NCBI GenBank assembly: GCA_932294295.1 | Contig: OW028574.1 | Location: forward strand, 53,504,797-53,568,796 | From: Alitta virens | Taxonomy: Eukaryota > Annelida > Polychaeta > Phyllodocida > Nereididae | Direction: 5' to 3' | Length of the DNA stretch: 64,000 nt | Part shown: positions 12,466-24,350 of the stretch, in pieces | How positions within the stretch are numbered: position 1 is the stretch's first letter | Layout: the number at the start of each line of letters is the position of its first letter | Program-made: the position numbers and the translations under genes | The notes under the pieces: model-generated | Seen by the model: the letters and a program-made list of their open reading frames with translations, nothing else | Told to the model about the DNA's origin: nothing | Databases searched by the model: none

Positions 12466-14546
12466 CGTAAAAGTCCGCCAAAGTTTTACAATCACAGCTT
12501 TAACAATAAAAGCTCTCTTGAAAAAAGAGACCTGTATCAGAATTGGTTAATGTAGTCTACACATGCAAAATAAAATAAAATGTATTGAACTATTTTGTCC
12601 AAACTAAAGGGTATTAGTTGCAGGTAACAGACACTGACAAGGTATCATTCAAAATTTTCCAATCAATTAGTATAGTTCATATAAATTTATGTCTTTGTCT
12701 TTATTGCTGAACGTGCTATAAAATGTACTTTTCCATAGATCCTCGCTACTCTTGCCTAGCTACCCACTGTCTGCAAATCGACCACTTGCACCATCTATTG
12801 TATTAGTAATTATTAAAAGAGACCTTTGCTTGTTAATCATACTATGAAAAAAGAAAAAATAATAAAATATATATATATTTCAAAAATTTCCTGCTATTAA
12901 GTTTCATAGAATTTTGTCTAGTTCTTTTTTGATATACCTTAATACTTTTAGTATTCTGTAATTTGCAGCCAAAAAAAAACAGTCTTTCAGAAAAATGTGA
13001 CATGTTTTGCAAATCTATTAGAATAATTCAGATCCAAATTGAAAAAAATATAATCATGTTTCATTTTTTTACAATAACATACATAATGGACAGGTTCAGT
13101 AAGTGTAGCATTTTTTTTAACTGCATATCTGCTTTAAAACAGTTTGAGAAAAAAATTTCATTTAAACATTGAACTATTTGTAATTACTTGTAATTAATTA
13201 CAGTGTACAGTTTCCAATGCAATCAGCTATCAGAAACATAAAGAGAAACTGACAAATCTGTGTGTGGCCAGTTTCATTAATTTTATAGGTCAAAGTGTGG
13301 GTGTGTCACTCAACTGGCCAATCATAGCCAGAAACCTGCAATGGAGTGACCACTGCCACACTGACATACAACAGCAGCATCACAAGCACAGATTCATGAT
13401 GGATTTTTGTTAACAGCCAAAGCACCATAGTTAACATTCAAATCACATTAGTTTTCTTAGGAATGAAATAGTGTAAGTAGATATTAAGCTTTTGTTGAGT
13501 TACTAGGCATTTTACATGATGGGCCTCCAACAGATATTTGCTGAAAAACTTCGCAAGCTTTCACCCATAAGACCCAAATGAACCATGCCAATTTCCGGGA
13601 AATCAGACTAACATGGATGAGTCCGTTGATGTTTGAGGGGGGAACTGTTAAAATTTATTAAATACCTTGGTACAATAAAACCAGGCACTTTTGACATATG
13701 GTCCTCCATTCAAAGTTGCTTCATTTTATTAAAGGAAGACAAATGTGCCATAGTTAGGTTATTTAAGCCATTTTCAAGGATGTGAAGATGATCTGGCCAC
13801 AGATTAAATGTACACAAACATCAGTGATGTCACTGGCAATCTTCACAAGGCTCAGAAGATTATTTGTAAAACCAATCTTAGTAAGTATCTATATCTGTAT
13901 GAGTTCTGCTAATTATAGGATATGTTATGGATTGAGATTCTGATACAAAAATCTACAAAAAAATGACATTGCAGTAGCATCTTGAAAGACTGGAAAATTT
14001 TACGTTTTTTCCCAATTTTGCTAGGTACTAACAGTTCATTCATTAGAGAAATGTTACATAGTGAGTTATATTTTGTTATGATAAATGATGACATCATACC
14101 TTTGTGCTTCATCTGATTTGATTGGAGGGTCCGTCCATCAGTTGATTTGCCATCGCTGTCGGTGGTTACTGAAAAATGTGGAATCACTGGCGTAAGACGG
14201 GATTTTTTAATCATTGAATTCAGTATTTTCATAACACACACTCAACTGGGAATTGGAACGTTCACCTGCCCAGAATGACCTGACCTGAATTTGCATGGCA
14301 ATTCGAATGTCTCCTCTATAGTCCGCGACCATTCTGGTCAATCAGAGGCTTCCTCTTGGCCACTTGAGTGTTCCTACAGTCAAATCTAGTGTGCAACCTT
14401 AAGTTTTCAGTTAGCCTTTTTTTTTGTTTAAACATACCATCAATGAAACACTATAGGTTCCGTACAACAGCAAAGATAATCTTCCTCTGTTTTTCCTCTT
14501 TTTATTTACTTTTGGTGGGCTTAGGAAATTTACGGAAACAACCAAG

Positions 14547-14823
14547 CAGGACGTCCTGCAGACAGACTCAATTTAATGGTCATTAGTTAGGAATTCATGC
14601 AGGCAGTGTTGGATTGAAAAAAGTCAATAGAAAAGAAATAATGAGCTGCTTTTTTTTTGTCTTAAACAAACAGATACTGAAAATAGCCGGATAGTATATA
14701 TGCCAAGATGCCCTTTGTTGATAAAAAAAAAACATATTTGTATTGTGGATATCGAATATCAGATATAGCTATGACTCAATTTAACAGTCATTATCTCAGG
14801 ACGTCCTGCAGACAGACTCAATT
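14547..14823. repeat. 27-bp direct repeat pair, 250 bp apart
   Basis: The block beginning CAGGACGTCCTGCAGACAGA occurs at 14547-14573 and 14797-14823. A shorter shared block, gactcaattta plus gtcatta, follows copy 1 but precedes copy 2. AGGACGTCCT is a perfect 10-bp palindrome. This may be an element terminus copied by rearrangement. Confidence 0.75.
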
Positions 14824-16609
14824 GAAATAATGAGTTTTTTTTTATTTTTTATCGTATTCTCTCTAATCTAGACTTATAGACAACTGACTCAGATTTGGAA
14901 TGGCTTTTTAGGAATTATTCCAATGCCAGTTGTTAACACATGAAAGTAGGCCTATTTTTTTTTATCAGAAAATAAATAAAAATAAATGAATAAACTGATG
15001 TTGAAGCAGCAACTGTCAAGGAATTTTGGTTTGAAGCGCAGTCAAGTTATAATGAGATAATGCTTGGTGTCACATCACATATTTACCCCATGGTGGTTTG
15101 TTCTATTTGCCCCAGCAGGCACCAAATACAAGGCACAACCAAAGAAGTATTTTACGGTAATGTGTCAATAGGGTCGATTTTTTCATGTTGAGAACTACCT
15201 TTTGTTCTATAATTCTGGGCTAAAAAAAATCTTATCGTTAAACTTTAAAGGCGTTTTAATGTTGAACCACACCAAGGCTATCTAATTGCAACATGGAAGT
15301 GCCACGGGGCACAGAAACAATCTTGGACTTAAAGACTAGACATCTACTTAAGTGTGGGGCAGTTTAGACACTAGCAATTCTATTGGCAATTTAGCAGAGT
15401 GCTTAAATGTCAAACTGCTAGAGCAGGCTGTTGTAATGCTGTTCATGGTAATGTTTGCGCATTTAAATAGACGTGCCTACAGTTTTGGTAATTTCAGGTT
15501 TACCTGAAGTTCGTGTTAAAAATATCCTATGATGTGTGGTATTTTTTATTGTAATGAATTTATTGACTATATATTACTAAAATAACCCAATGTTTCACAT
15601 TGTTAAATCGTGACTTTGAATTAATTTTATTCCCTCCATATGCACTGTATTAATACCAGTATAATTTACTTTAAAGGTGGCCTTAAATGGCAACATTTGT
15701 ACGCTGGCATTGAAAGCCAAATACTCCAAATAAAAATCGCGATGACATTGAAGTCTAATGAAGAAAACCTGATTCTTGCACCATCAATAGAACGTTTTGA
15801 TTCTTAAGCCATGCTCCCACATAATATCCAGATAAATGGTCAAGAGATCATTTGGATCAGGTCAGTAAATGGAAAATTCATGATCTATTGCCCCCAGATT
15901 GCCAACAATCCCATTGCGTCCGAGTTCGCAGAATGAGGCCATGCAGCATGCTTTATATATTTTTGTGGGATTCTATGTGCACACGGTTATACAGCCTTCC
16001 TATCTACCTTAATCTATATTATACTGATAAATAATGAGTGCACACGCTATTATTAATCTTGACTGGCTTTTATTTTTTGATAATCATCATTTTCATGCAG
16101 TGAATCAGCAATTTCAACTTCTGCTTCTTAAACATTTGAAGTGTTATCACTGAATGAATTATTCATCGCCGATAAAAACCTAATTACTTATTTTCAATGA
16201 TGTGACCTTGAAATGGCGAAAAATTACAGGTCTGCTGCCAAGCTAGCTGAAAGGGCGGTCAAGTCTAATAGCCTAATGTGGCTATGGTCCATTTATTTTG
16301 TTTATCCTTGGTGGCCTAAAGCAAGGAAATTAATTAGTGTGATCCATAAGTACCATATCACTAACCTAGGTTGAGGTAATTCTTACACCAGATCGTGACA
16401 AAAAGTATGGCATTTGATTTTATGTCTTATTTTGTTATTTTATTATTTTTACATTCACTTGGGTAATTATTCTAAGCTTGGAAATGAAAAAAAAACTTGG
16501 ATTCCAATATGTATGCTGGTCAAAAGAAAAAGAAAATGATACATTCTGTGCGCGAAATCTTAAGGTGAAAAGGGGAAGAGTTTTGATTAAATCTAAAGGT
16601 TAGTCAGCT

Positions 16610-16836
16610 CTTATGCAGGCTACAAGATCCAAATGTAATGATGAGGGGATAAGGCTTGGAGTCCACACTCTATGCTACACATTTACCCTATGGGCGGGTG
16701 TTTTACTTTCCTCAGCATAGACACTGAGTACAAGCCACCTCCAATTTAAAATCTCTTACGACACCCAGCTGAGATGTAGCTAAGAGTGATCAGACTTTGA
16801 TTCAAACTTAGGACCTTCAGAGCAGCTAACCAGGAC
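16610..16836 (-). mobile_element. tRNA-derived SINE, family B
   Basis: It shares with the 5.1-kb copy the blocks taaggctt-gtccacact, cacatttacccta-gggcggg, cctcagcatagaca, cacccagctgagatgtagct and ggaccttcag. The tRNA-like head at the high-coordinate end is truncated or diverged. Confidence 0.7.
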
Positions 16837-17820
16837 CTTGTTGTGTGAACAAGCAATACCTTTCCTGGAAGTATAGGCTTGTAATGAAATGGAAGTCCAT
16901 TATATACACAGTATATATTGTGAATTTAGTGCATTTGGCAAGTACGAAATAGAGAAATACAGGTGTATATGCAATAGACCTGGTTACACACTTACAAATA
17001 TCAGATTCTGTTATTTGTATTAAAAAAATGAAGATGATTATTTGCATTCAGGTACTTTCTACAACCAATGGTCAAGTATTTATATTTACATTCAATGATT
17101 ATACAGTGTTTAGTAAGTATATAGTAGCATCTAAATTGTTAATATTGCTTAAAACTGCATGCCACATATGTTTTTTGTTATATGACTGCAATGTTTCCAT
17201 TTCTCAGTATATTAGATTTAATTTAAAATGAGGAATGACAATGCTTTACTTGCTAAGAGTCAAGTTATTCTAAATTCGTCACAGATGAAGTATTAATTGT
17301 CAAACGAGTGTCACTATCATGTCTACAATATATTCTGAAATGATAACTTGGCAAAATTAATTGTCTCCCTGCCCAATTGAGAGATCAAAGTATATTTTTT
17401 TACTATGTTATAAAAGCTTGACAGACAAAGATATCAAAGCAAATTAATCAAATTTATGAAAATATTTGTAAAACTGCTACCGTAGCAACAGGAAATGGAG
17501 AAAATCCAGTGTTTACAGCAAAACTTCAATGAGGTCAGCCATGCAGATTAGTCATATGGTACTAACAAATGTCAAGCACTGTAATTAACAGAATACCACC
17601 AAAATTATTTTTGTTAATTTGTTCAATACAAAAACGTACTTTTTGCCATGGATACCAGAAAAAAACCTCTCCAGTCCAAGAAACTGACTAAACGAGTACC
17701 AATTTCAAAGTATACAGAAAATTTCCAATTGGATGATACCAAATTTGAGGAGGTGTGGATCAGTGCAATCAAAGTGCCCTTTTTTATTCACATTTTCTGG
17801 CCTTGGCCCCCTGACTAAAT

Positions 17821-17990
17821 GGGGCCTAGCTCAGAGTAGCACGCTGGGCTTCCAACCACTGGGTCCCGGGTATGATTCCCAGAGGAGCTTAGAAATTAGA
17901 TGGCTGTTTCATCCTTCATCTCATCGCCATGAAGTCTGCCTGCCCTAATAAGCCCATCAGGTCCAGCATAAAGCCCTAATCCACCCACCC
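17821..17990 (+). mobile_element. tRNA-derived SINE, family A
   Basis: The head reads GGGGCCTAGCTCAGAGTAGC (A box) followed by GGTATGATTCCC (B box). The tail contains ggctgtttcatccttcatctc, ccctaataagcccatcag and a cacccacc end. Three further copies occur in the window at 18075 (-), 19195 (-) and 48146 (+). Confidence 0.8.
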
Positions 17991-18074
17991 ACCAGCCCAA
18001 TGTACATTTTGAATATTTTATTTTCATAACAGTGCAAGTACCGAGATACGACAATGATATGGAAACACCATTGA

Positions 18075-18244
18075 TGGTGGTGGTGGTGGATTAGGGCTTT
18101 ACGTCCTGTATTTCTGCACCTGATGGGCTAATTAGGACAGGTAGGGACCATGGCAATTAGATGATGGAATAAACAGCCATCCAATATAGGCTCGACCGGG
18201 AATTGAACCCGGCCGGGGTTACCACTGAGCTAGGTCCCCACCCC
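18075..18244 (-). mobile_element. tRNA-derived SINE, family A
   Basis: The minus strand begins GGGGACCTAGCTCAGTGGTA with B box GGGTTCAATTCCCGG. The tail matches the 17.8-kb copy, and this copy lies in inverted orientation only about 85 bp beyond it. A (ggt)n-like stretch at 18074-18090 marks its 3' tail. Confidence 0.8.
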
Positions 18245-19194
18245 TGAAACACTGCTGATGTTACTCTGCCAATCTGCTACCATACATATCATCTGAATGA
18301 TTTTGGTTGTTTTATAAATACGTCACGTGAACGATTTTGATTAATAAGAGTGGTCAAAATGTGGTCACCTAATAAACTGGTTCATAAGAATGACTACGAT
18401 TTAATTGAAAATTAAAACGTTGTGACTGAGAGAGAAATTTCTAGAATTTTGAAACTAGTCAATTTATTTAAATTATGCTTCTCAATAAAGCTCATGATTA
18501 GCCTGCAATGTTCAGTTTAAAAGGTCAGGATTGAATAAAAGAGTAATAAAAGACCATAATGGAGAGTTGTTAATAAAAATGGATGATTCAAAGGAAAATA
18601 TGCTCTCATCTTCGCAATAAAGCACAATGAGATCTTACAATGGCGATGAGCTAATTTTAGCAATGAAAGTTAATGGAATATTGAGTGTGCAATTTCAGCA
18701 TTTATTAATAAAAAAGACATAACCACTGAATCTTTCGTCATTAAATCTCAAAGACATGACATCATGACCAGAACATATCAACTATTGAGAAATATGTAGG
18801 GTGTTAACTTGTGTGTCACATATTCATGAATAATAAATAAACTAAAGCTGAAACAGAAACACACGAGAAATATTGTATTGTGTAGCTAAGAATTCCATTT
18901 AGTATCTTTTTTGCAATATTAACTGCATGACAGCGTTTTCCCCCCAATAATGTATCAATGTGACAAAGCAAATGCAGCATGATGACATGCATAACCAGAT
19001 AGCATTCCAAATTGTGAAAACATAGGCACGTCAGCAAAATTAATACAATGCTGTTTTACTTATTCTTCAGACTTGTAGAAAATGCACTGAAATAAAATCT
19101 CCCACAATTCAATGTGATTTTTTTCTCTTTTCTTTTTTTTTAGAAATTTCCATGGCTGCAATCTTTCTTCTCTGAAGGTTGGTGGGCCGGTAAG
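18245..19194. other. non-coding stretch
   Basis: AT-rich, no gene or distinct repeat seen apart from a T-rich run near 19120-19142. Confidence 0.5.
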
Positions 19195-19376
19195 TGTATG
19201 AGGGCTTTACGTCTTGTATTACTGCACCTGATGGGCTAATATGGTCAGGTAGGGACCATGGCAATGAGATGAAGGATGAAACAGCCTTCTAACTCAGGCT
19301 CCACTGGGTTCCAACTGAAATGGGACACAGTGATTGGAAGCCCAGCACGCTACCACTGAGCTAGGCCCCCACCCCT
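19195..19376 (-). mobile_element. tRNA-derived SINE, family A
   Basis: The minus strand begins GGGGTGGGGGCCTAGCTCAG and carries the same body and tail as the other family-A copies. A 20-30 bp insertion lies between A and B box regions (ggacacagtgattgg part). Confidence 0.75.
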
Positions 19377-19803
19377 TTCTTCTCTGCAAAACAATGAAGA
19401 AGATCTTTCATCCTTCAGTGGCAATGATGGTATCCCTTTATTATGATTATTATTCATTTTCTGTATTTCTATGTAATGTCTCTGAGATGAGAGTGCCACC
19501 CTGCTAACACCATTATACACGAATGCATGTAATAGTTATGGATAATAGTTAATGCAATCAATGTCAGAGATAATAGAGTCGTAGTGTCATACAGTAAAGA
19601 CCCCCACAGCCAAAAAAAGGTATATCTATAGATTAATTTTTTTCATGTGAGAACTGCATCTTACTTTGTTTATCATAACTTATTGAGCTGAATTTGGTAA
19701 AAACAAAGTTACTGTAACCTAAAATCAGAAAATAATTGTACACTAAGAGTAGAGGGGAGAGATGTAGAAGTGGTATACTTGATATGACCTTAGTCAACGT
19801 ATA

Positions 19804-20071
19804 CAGTTAGTTTCATTAAAAAGCGGCCGTCAAATTGAACCTAGCCAAAGCTGTCATAGCTGGCTACAAAATTGGATCTAAAAGTACATATTTATAATAT
19901 ATTAGATTCATTTCTTACATTTTCCTGTGTTTACACTTTTCTGGTGATAAATGTAAGCTGACTATTAGCTATTGAAGTGGGCATAACCAGCTTGCTTTAG
20001 CATGTTTAGACCACAGCCAGGTACAGGTCGCTACAGCCGTCTAGAGTCCACAGTTTTTTTTAATGAAACTG
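19804..20071. mobile_element. possible Tc1/mariner-like MITE, 268 bp
   Basis: Imperfect inverted ends (CAGTTAGTTTCATTAAAAA on the left, CAGTTTCATTAAAAAAAACT read inward from the right) are both flanked by TA. There is no ORF. Flanking sequence at 19560-19860 also resembles 15170-15300, suggesting a larger dispersed repeat. Confidence 0.45.
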
Positions 20072-20372
20072 TAGGTCATACAAATAACTTTAGAAGAAAA
20101 CAGCAAAGAATCTCATCTGTGTAAGTGAAACAAGTGATTGAAAAGGACTACTTGCAAAAATGGAAGAGCTATGGCCAGTGGGTAGAATATTATTCTGTGC
20201 ACGACAACTTTATCAAAAGGTAATTTGCTATAAGCAATGGGTGTGATCGCTTAAACAAGAACTTACACAAAGTTTGCAGTTATATTTTTCGAAGGAACTA
20301 AAGAATGACGAGTATTGGGTGACGTATATGTTATAAATACATTTTGGTAACTGGAAACCTGAGTTCCATGCA

Positions 20373-20512
20373 GCTGGGTGTTCTAGTGGTAAGATGCTCA
20401 CCTGCTCCTCTGAAGGACCTGGGTTTATGAGACATTAAATTGGTGGCCCCTTGCTATTAAAAGATCCCACCCAAGGGGTAAATGTGTAACATGGGTGGAC
20501 TCCTCTCTCTCT
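20373..20512 (+). mobile_element. tRNA-derived SINE, family B, plus orientation
   Basis: The head reads GTTCTAGTGGTAAGATGCTC (A-box-like) then GGACCTGGGTTTATGAG (degenerate B box). The tail contains ggtaaatgtgtaacatggg, the reverse complement of the block seen in the minus-strand family-B copies. Confidence 0.65.
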
Positions 20513-20576
20513 CACCTCATCAATCAACCCTCGATGGTGACAAGAACATGCCTCAGATGGCTGCACTTTCCACATT

Positions 20577-20630
20577 TATCTATCTATATATCGGTCTATC
20601 TATCGGTCTATCTATCAGTCTATCTATCAG

Positions 20631-20674
<44 letters not shown>

Positions 20675-20676
20675 AC
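20577..20676. repeat. (TCTA)n microsatellite, about 100 bp
   Basis: TCTA repeats with cggtctatc and cagtctatc interruptions in the first half and a pure run in the second half. The peptide-like YLSIYLSI frames here are artefacts of the repeat. Confidence 0.95.
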
Positions 20677-21607
20677 ATTCAAATTTATTTTATACTTTTT
20701 TTATGTGCTGCGTTATGGAATTATCAGTTCTAGTTAAGCATGTCACTCTGGTAGGATTGAGGATATTTTTTATTACTAAATAATGTTGCCGCTGTTAAAC
20801 TTATGATGTACATATGATGTTTTACAAGGGAATAAATAGACTAATAGTTTGCTCTATTTTTTATTAATGTTTGCAATGTAGAGGATTTGAGTAATGTGTT
20901 CGTCTCATTCAATAGTCATCTTAGTTTAAGAACTTAATCTTCTTAGATTCAAGCTTGATTATTTGTGGGCTTCCTCTTGCAGATTTCAAATTCTACTTTC
21001 CAAGTATCCAGATAGAGAGCCTATAGTGTTCATGCTATTTTAAGATTAATTTATAAGAAGTATATATAACGCAATAGAGTTTTGAACTTCTAGAAATCGA
21101 AATTTTTCTGTATGTCTATTTATAAATGATCTTCGAAATAGGGAACGACGTATTCACTATACATACAGTCTACTTGCAATTAATAATTTCTAAGTAGATT
21201 TTTTTTATAAAGAGGTCTTACAATGGCGAAGTTCATTTGTATTCACCCGAATTTAATAAAAAATTGAAGATAGGCCTAATATTAGTTAATAATCGATGTG
21301 TGGATCAAGGCCCCCTGGGATAAATTTATGAAATATATAATTTGATTCCAATGGAATGCTTTTCTTTAACCCCCACTCTCCTTTCCCATTTCTTTCAAAC
21401 TATGCAGAAAACTTCCTAGAAAGTTCAAACTGTGCACACTTGGTGGCGTCACCATGGTAACCCCTGTGATACATTCAGCCTCAGTCCCGTGTGTCCTTCG
21501 CAACCGTCCTTATTGTGTCCGATTTCTTCACGAAGAGTCGAGCTGTTTTTCTTTGCCGTGTCTGCAAAGGGTGTTTTTGTGTGTTTAGTGGTTTGATTGT
21601 CTTACCC
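20677..21607. other. non-coding stretch upstream of the 21.6-kb candidate gene
   Basis: No ORF of note. The last ~200 bases (21420-21607) are less AT-rich than the surroundings and could hold a promoter and 5' leader for the candidate gene, but no clear TATA or initiator was identified. Confidence 0.35.
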
Positions 21608-22690
21608 ATGGGTAAATTTCGGCGCTTTTTACGCGGTAGGTAATTATAATATATTTTGTGGCAAGAAAAGTTTTCTTCTGTTTTTTTTTTTCCACTCACC
21701 AAATGCATTGTTGTACTTTTCGTCTTTATTATTGTCTGGTAGCTCCGAATTATTTTCTTCAAATTCAATTTTTTTTAGTTATACCATAGCTCAGAATTCC
21801 TCAATTATTATTTCCATAAAAAAAAAAGAGTAAAAATATAAAGAAATTTAAAAAAAGTATATTTATAGTTAACTGTAGAGCTTATCTTACAATACACACT
21901 GTATACAATTTATGGAAAAAGTGCAGTGTAGCGCATCCAGATTTATGACCATATTTAACAAGCTTCATTGCCAGGCCTATGACGTAAAATGCTTGAAATG
22001 TAATTATGACGTCACAAACTAATGTAGTTATGACTGCAGTTTCATCATCATGGTAAAGACAGCGTTTATTTTTGCTTTTTCCCAAACCTCTGCTTACCTA
22101 CACCAAATGTTATTTTAATTGTGCTAGAAATTAAAACTTGTGAAATATTTGATAAAATTTAATTTTTAATGGCCACCAAATATGGGCATAAATTTGGGTC
22201 CGCTATACTGCACTATACTGCACTAAACTGCACTAAACCCCAATTTATATTTGTTTGTTTAATTTCAGCCGTTGCTGCTCTCGCCACCTCCTGTGTTGGT
22301 GGTGGAGAAAGATCGAGGCGTTGGAGGGGAAGGAGAGTTGCACCTGCTGCTGAGGTGTCTTGTAAGGTTGTTCCGTCTCTCAACCGAGTCACCCCACTGC
22401 GCATTCCGTCTGAAGAGGTAATGCCTCGAGTCGAGGGAAAAATATCTTTTGATGAGATTGACCAAGATCTGACTGAATTGCACCAGTGCTTCACAATGAT
22501 GAACTTGACCTATCTCATGGAAGACTCCGACGGTGAAAACGAGGAGGTAGATGTGGATGAGGAGACTGAGGAGGAGACAGAGGAGGAGACAGAGGAGGAG
22601 ACTGAGGAGGAGGAGACAGAAGAGGAGGAGACAGAGGAGGAAGATGAGGAAAAGAGAGGAGTGCGAAGATCTTCTACTGTAACCTGGTGA
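21608..22690 (+). CDS. candidate two-exon gene, small acidic Glu-rich protein
   Basis: Not a recognised family. Exon 1 (21608-21635) starts at ATG and reads MGKFRRFLR, ending at a GTAGGT donor. Exon 2 (22269-22690) follows a good polypyrimidine tract and TTTCAG acceptor. The phases match (one base plus two), giving 149 residues with no stop. The N-terminal 45 residues are basic (RSRRWRGRRV), the middle is ordinary (KISFDEIDQDLTELHQCF), and residues about 105-140 are almost pure Glu/Thr repeats (EETEEETEEE), ending KRGVRRSSTVTW. The intron contains a probable inverted-repeat element. Acidic low-complexity tails occur in chromatin and nucleic-acid-associated proteins, but no function can be assigned. 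It could instead be the first ORF of a mobile element, since a transposon relic follows at 24 kb. There is no expression evidence. Confidence 0.4.
21922..22215. mobile_element. inverted-repeat element (MITE-like) in the candidate intron
   Basis: The sequence gtgcagtgtagcgcatcc with atttatgaccatattt at 21925-21957 is matched in reverse complement by 22172-22212 (accaaatatgggcataaatttgggtccgctatactgcac). About 35 bp align with several mismatches. The element boundaries and target duplication were not resolved because tatactgcac is itself repeated at the right end. Confidence 0.5.
22560..22655 (+). repeat. GAGGAGAC-type coding repeat
   Basis: A purine-rich tandem of 12-15 bp units (gaggagac(t/a)gag) encodes the EETEEE run of the candidate acidic protein. 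The antisense Ser-rich frame is a shadow of it. Confidence 0.85.
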
Positions 22691-22796
22691 AGCAGAGAGA
22701 GGGAAGAACATAAAAACAAACATTGGTTGTAACCCTATTTTTTAGCAATGTTGGTATTTGAAAAAAAAAAAGGGTTAAACAACCAATCTGTTTTTA

Positions 22797-23795
22797 GAGT
22801 GAAAGAGAGAGCAGAGGAAGCAGAAGTCCTGATGGCTGAGTTAGAGTGAAAGAGAGAGCAGAGGAAGCAGAAGTCCCGATGGCTGAGTTAGAGTGAAAGA
22901 GAGAGCAGAGGAATCTGAAGTCTGGATGGCTGAATTAGAGTGAAAGAGAGAGCAGAGGAATCAGAAGTCTGGATGGCTGAGTTAGAGTGAAAGAGAGAGC
23001 AGAGGAAAGAGACCCCAATGGCTGAGGTAGAGTGGATGAGAGAGCAGAGGAAAGAGAAGTCTCGATGGCTGAGTTAGAATGAAAGAGAGAGCAGAGGAAG
23101 CAGAAGTCCCAGTGGCTGAATTGGAGTGAAAGAGAGAGCAGAGGAATTAGAAGTCTGTATGGCTGAGTTAGAGTGAAAGAGAGAGCAGAGGAAGCAGAAG
23201 TCTCAATGGCTGAGTTAGAGTGAAAGAGAGAGCAGAGGAAGCAGAAGTCCCGATTTCTGAGTTAGAGTGAAAGAGAGAGCAGAGGAATCTGAAGTCCTGA
23301 TGGCTGAGTTAGAGTGAAAGAGAGAGCAGAGGAAAGAGACCCCAATGGCTGAGTTAGAGTGGAAGAGAGAGCAGAGGAAAGAGAAGTCTCCATGGCTGAG
23401 TTAGAGTGAAAGAGAGAGCAGAGGAAGCAGAAGTCTCAATGGCTGAGTTAGAGTGAAAGAGCGAGCAGAGGAAAGAGAAGTCTCGATGGCTGAGTTAGAG
23501 TGAAAGAGAAAGAGAGCAGAGGAAGCAGAAGTCCCAATGGCTGAGTTAGAGTGAAAGAAAGAGCAGAGAAAGCAGAAGTCTCAATGGCTGAGTAAGAGTA
23601 AAAGAGAGAGCAGAGGAAGCAGAAGTCCCAGTGGCTGAGTTAGAGTGAAAGAGAGAGCAGAGGAAGCAGAAGTCTCGATGGCTGAGTTAGAGTGAAAGTG
23701 AAAGCAGAGGACGCAGCACCCCCCGATGGCTGAATTTGAGTGAAAGAGAGAGCAGATGAAGCGCAGCAGTCCCAATGGCTGAATTTGTATTTTTA
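22797..23795. repeat. minisatellite, about 21 units of 47 bp
   Basis: The unit starts gtgaaagagagagcagagga and continues agcagaagtc-cngatggctgagttaga, total 47 bp. Variant units carry gaatctgaagtct, gaaagagacccca or gaaagagaagtct in the middle and are 45-47 bp long. In one frame a unit reads VKERAEEAEVPMAELE, but the 47-bp period shifts frame and inserts a TGA at each junction, so the array is not translated as a whole. It begins just after the candidate acidic-protein gene. Confidence 0.95.
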
Positions 23796-24114
23796 ATGTA
23801 AAGAAATAAATGTTTGTAATTGACGAACAATTTAAACACAATGACCAATTTTTTGATGACAATGCCGAGTGATGCTGAGTGCCTCAAAAATTAGGCAGTT
23901 GGGAATACTCGGCTTTGCACGCCAACCGCTCTGGAAAAGCTCGGCAATACTCGTAGACCGATCATGAACATTCTTGGTTGGTAGAATAAGGACCCATAAA
24001 TTTTAAACATGTTTATCTAGGAGTGTTACCGAGCAGAGGAAGCAACTTTGTTCTGGAATCGCTTTGGCAAGTACTCTGCGTGTTGTTCCAGAGTGGTCGG
24101 CGTGTGAAGCCGAG

Positions 24115-24315
24115 TTTAGCCGGTTGACTAAAAGGAGGTGCCCCGCGGCAGTTGTTCTTCACATTCGGCAGATCTCTGCATACGAACGAACGTGATCAAG
24201 GGATATTTTTATTACACTATGGGTCCGAAGCAAGTGAAAAAGAAGTTTCCCAGCCACCTACTTCACCTGCCAGAGTAGCATCTACATCTTCCAGTAGCCA
24301 GCAAGCCAGCCAGCA

Positions 24316-24350
<35 letters not shown>

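Larger units (their letters stand above)
12466..17820. other. non-coding stretch with minor repeats
   Basis: No gene is seen. Open frames are short and compositionally poor. Contents are a duplicated 27-bp block (14547 and 14797), T-rich and A-rich runs, and a family-B SINE at 16610-16836. Confidence 0.5.

Noticed and set aside
16826..17231. Opposed ORFs of about 70 codons
   Set aside because: They are AT-rich, short, and have no family resemblance.
20482..20737. Two overlapping ORFs reading YLSIYLSIYL
   Set aside because: They are translations of a TCTA microsatellite.
22213..22723. Minus-strand Ser-rich and Leu-rich ORFs
   Set aside because: They are antisense shadows of the GAGGAGAC repeat and the acidic exon.
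22797..23795. CRISPR-like array
   Set aside because: Units are contiguous 47-bp tandems with no unique spacers, in a eukaryotic sequence.
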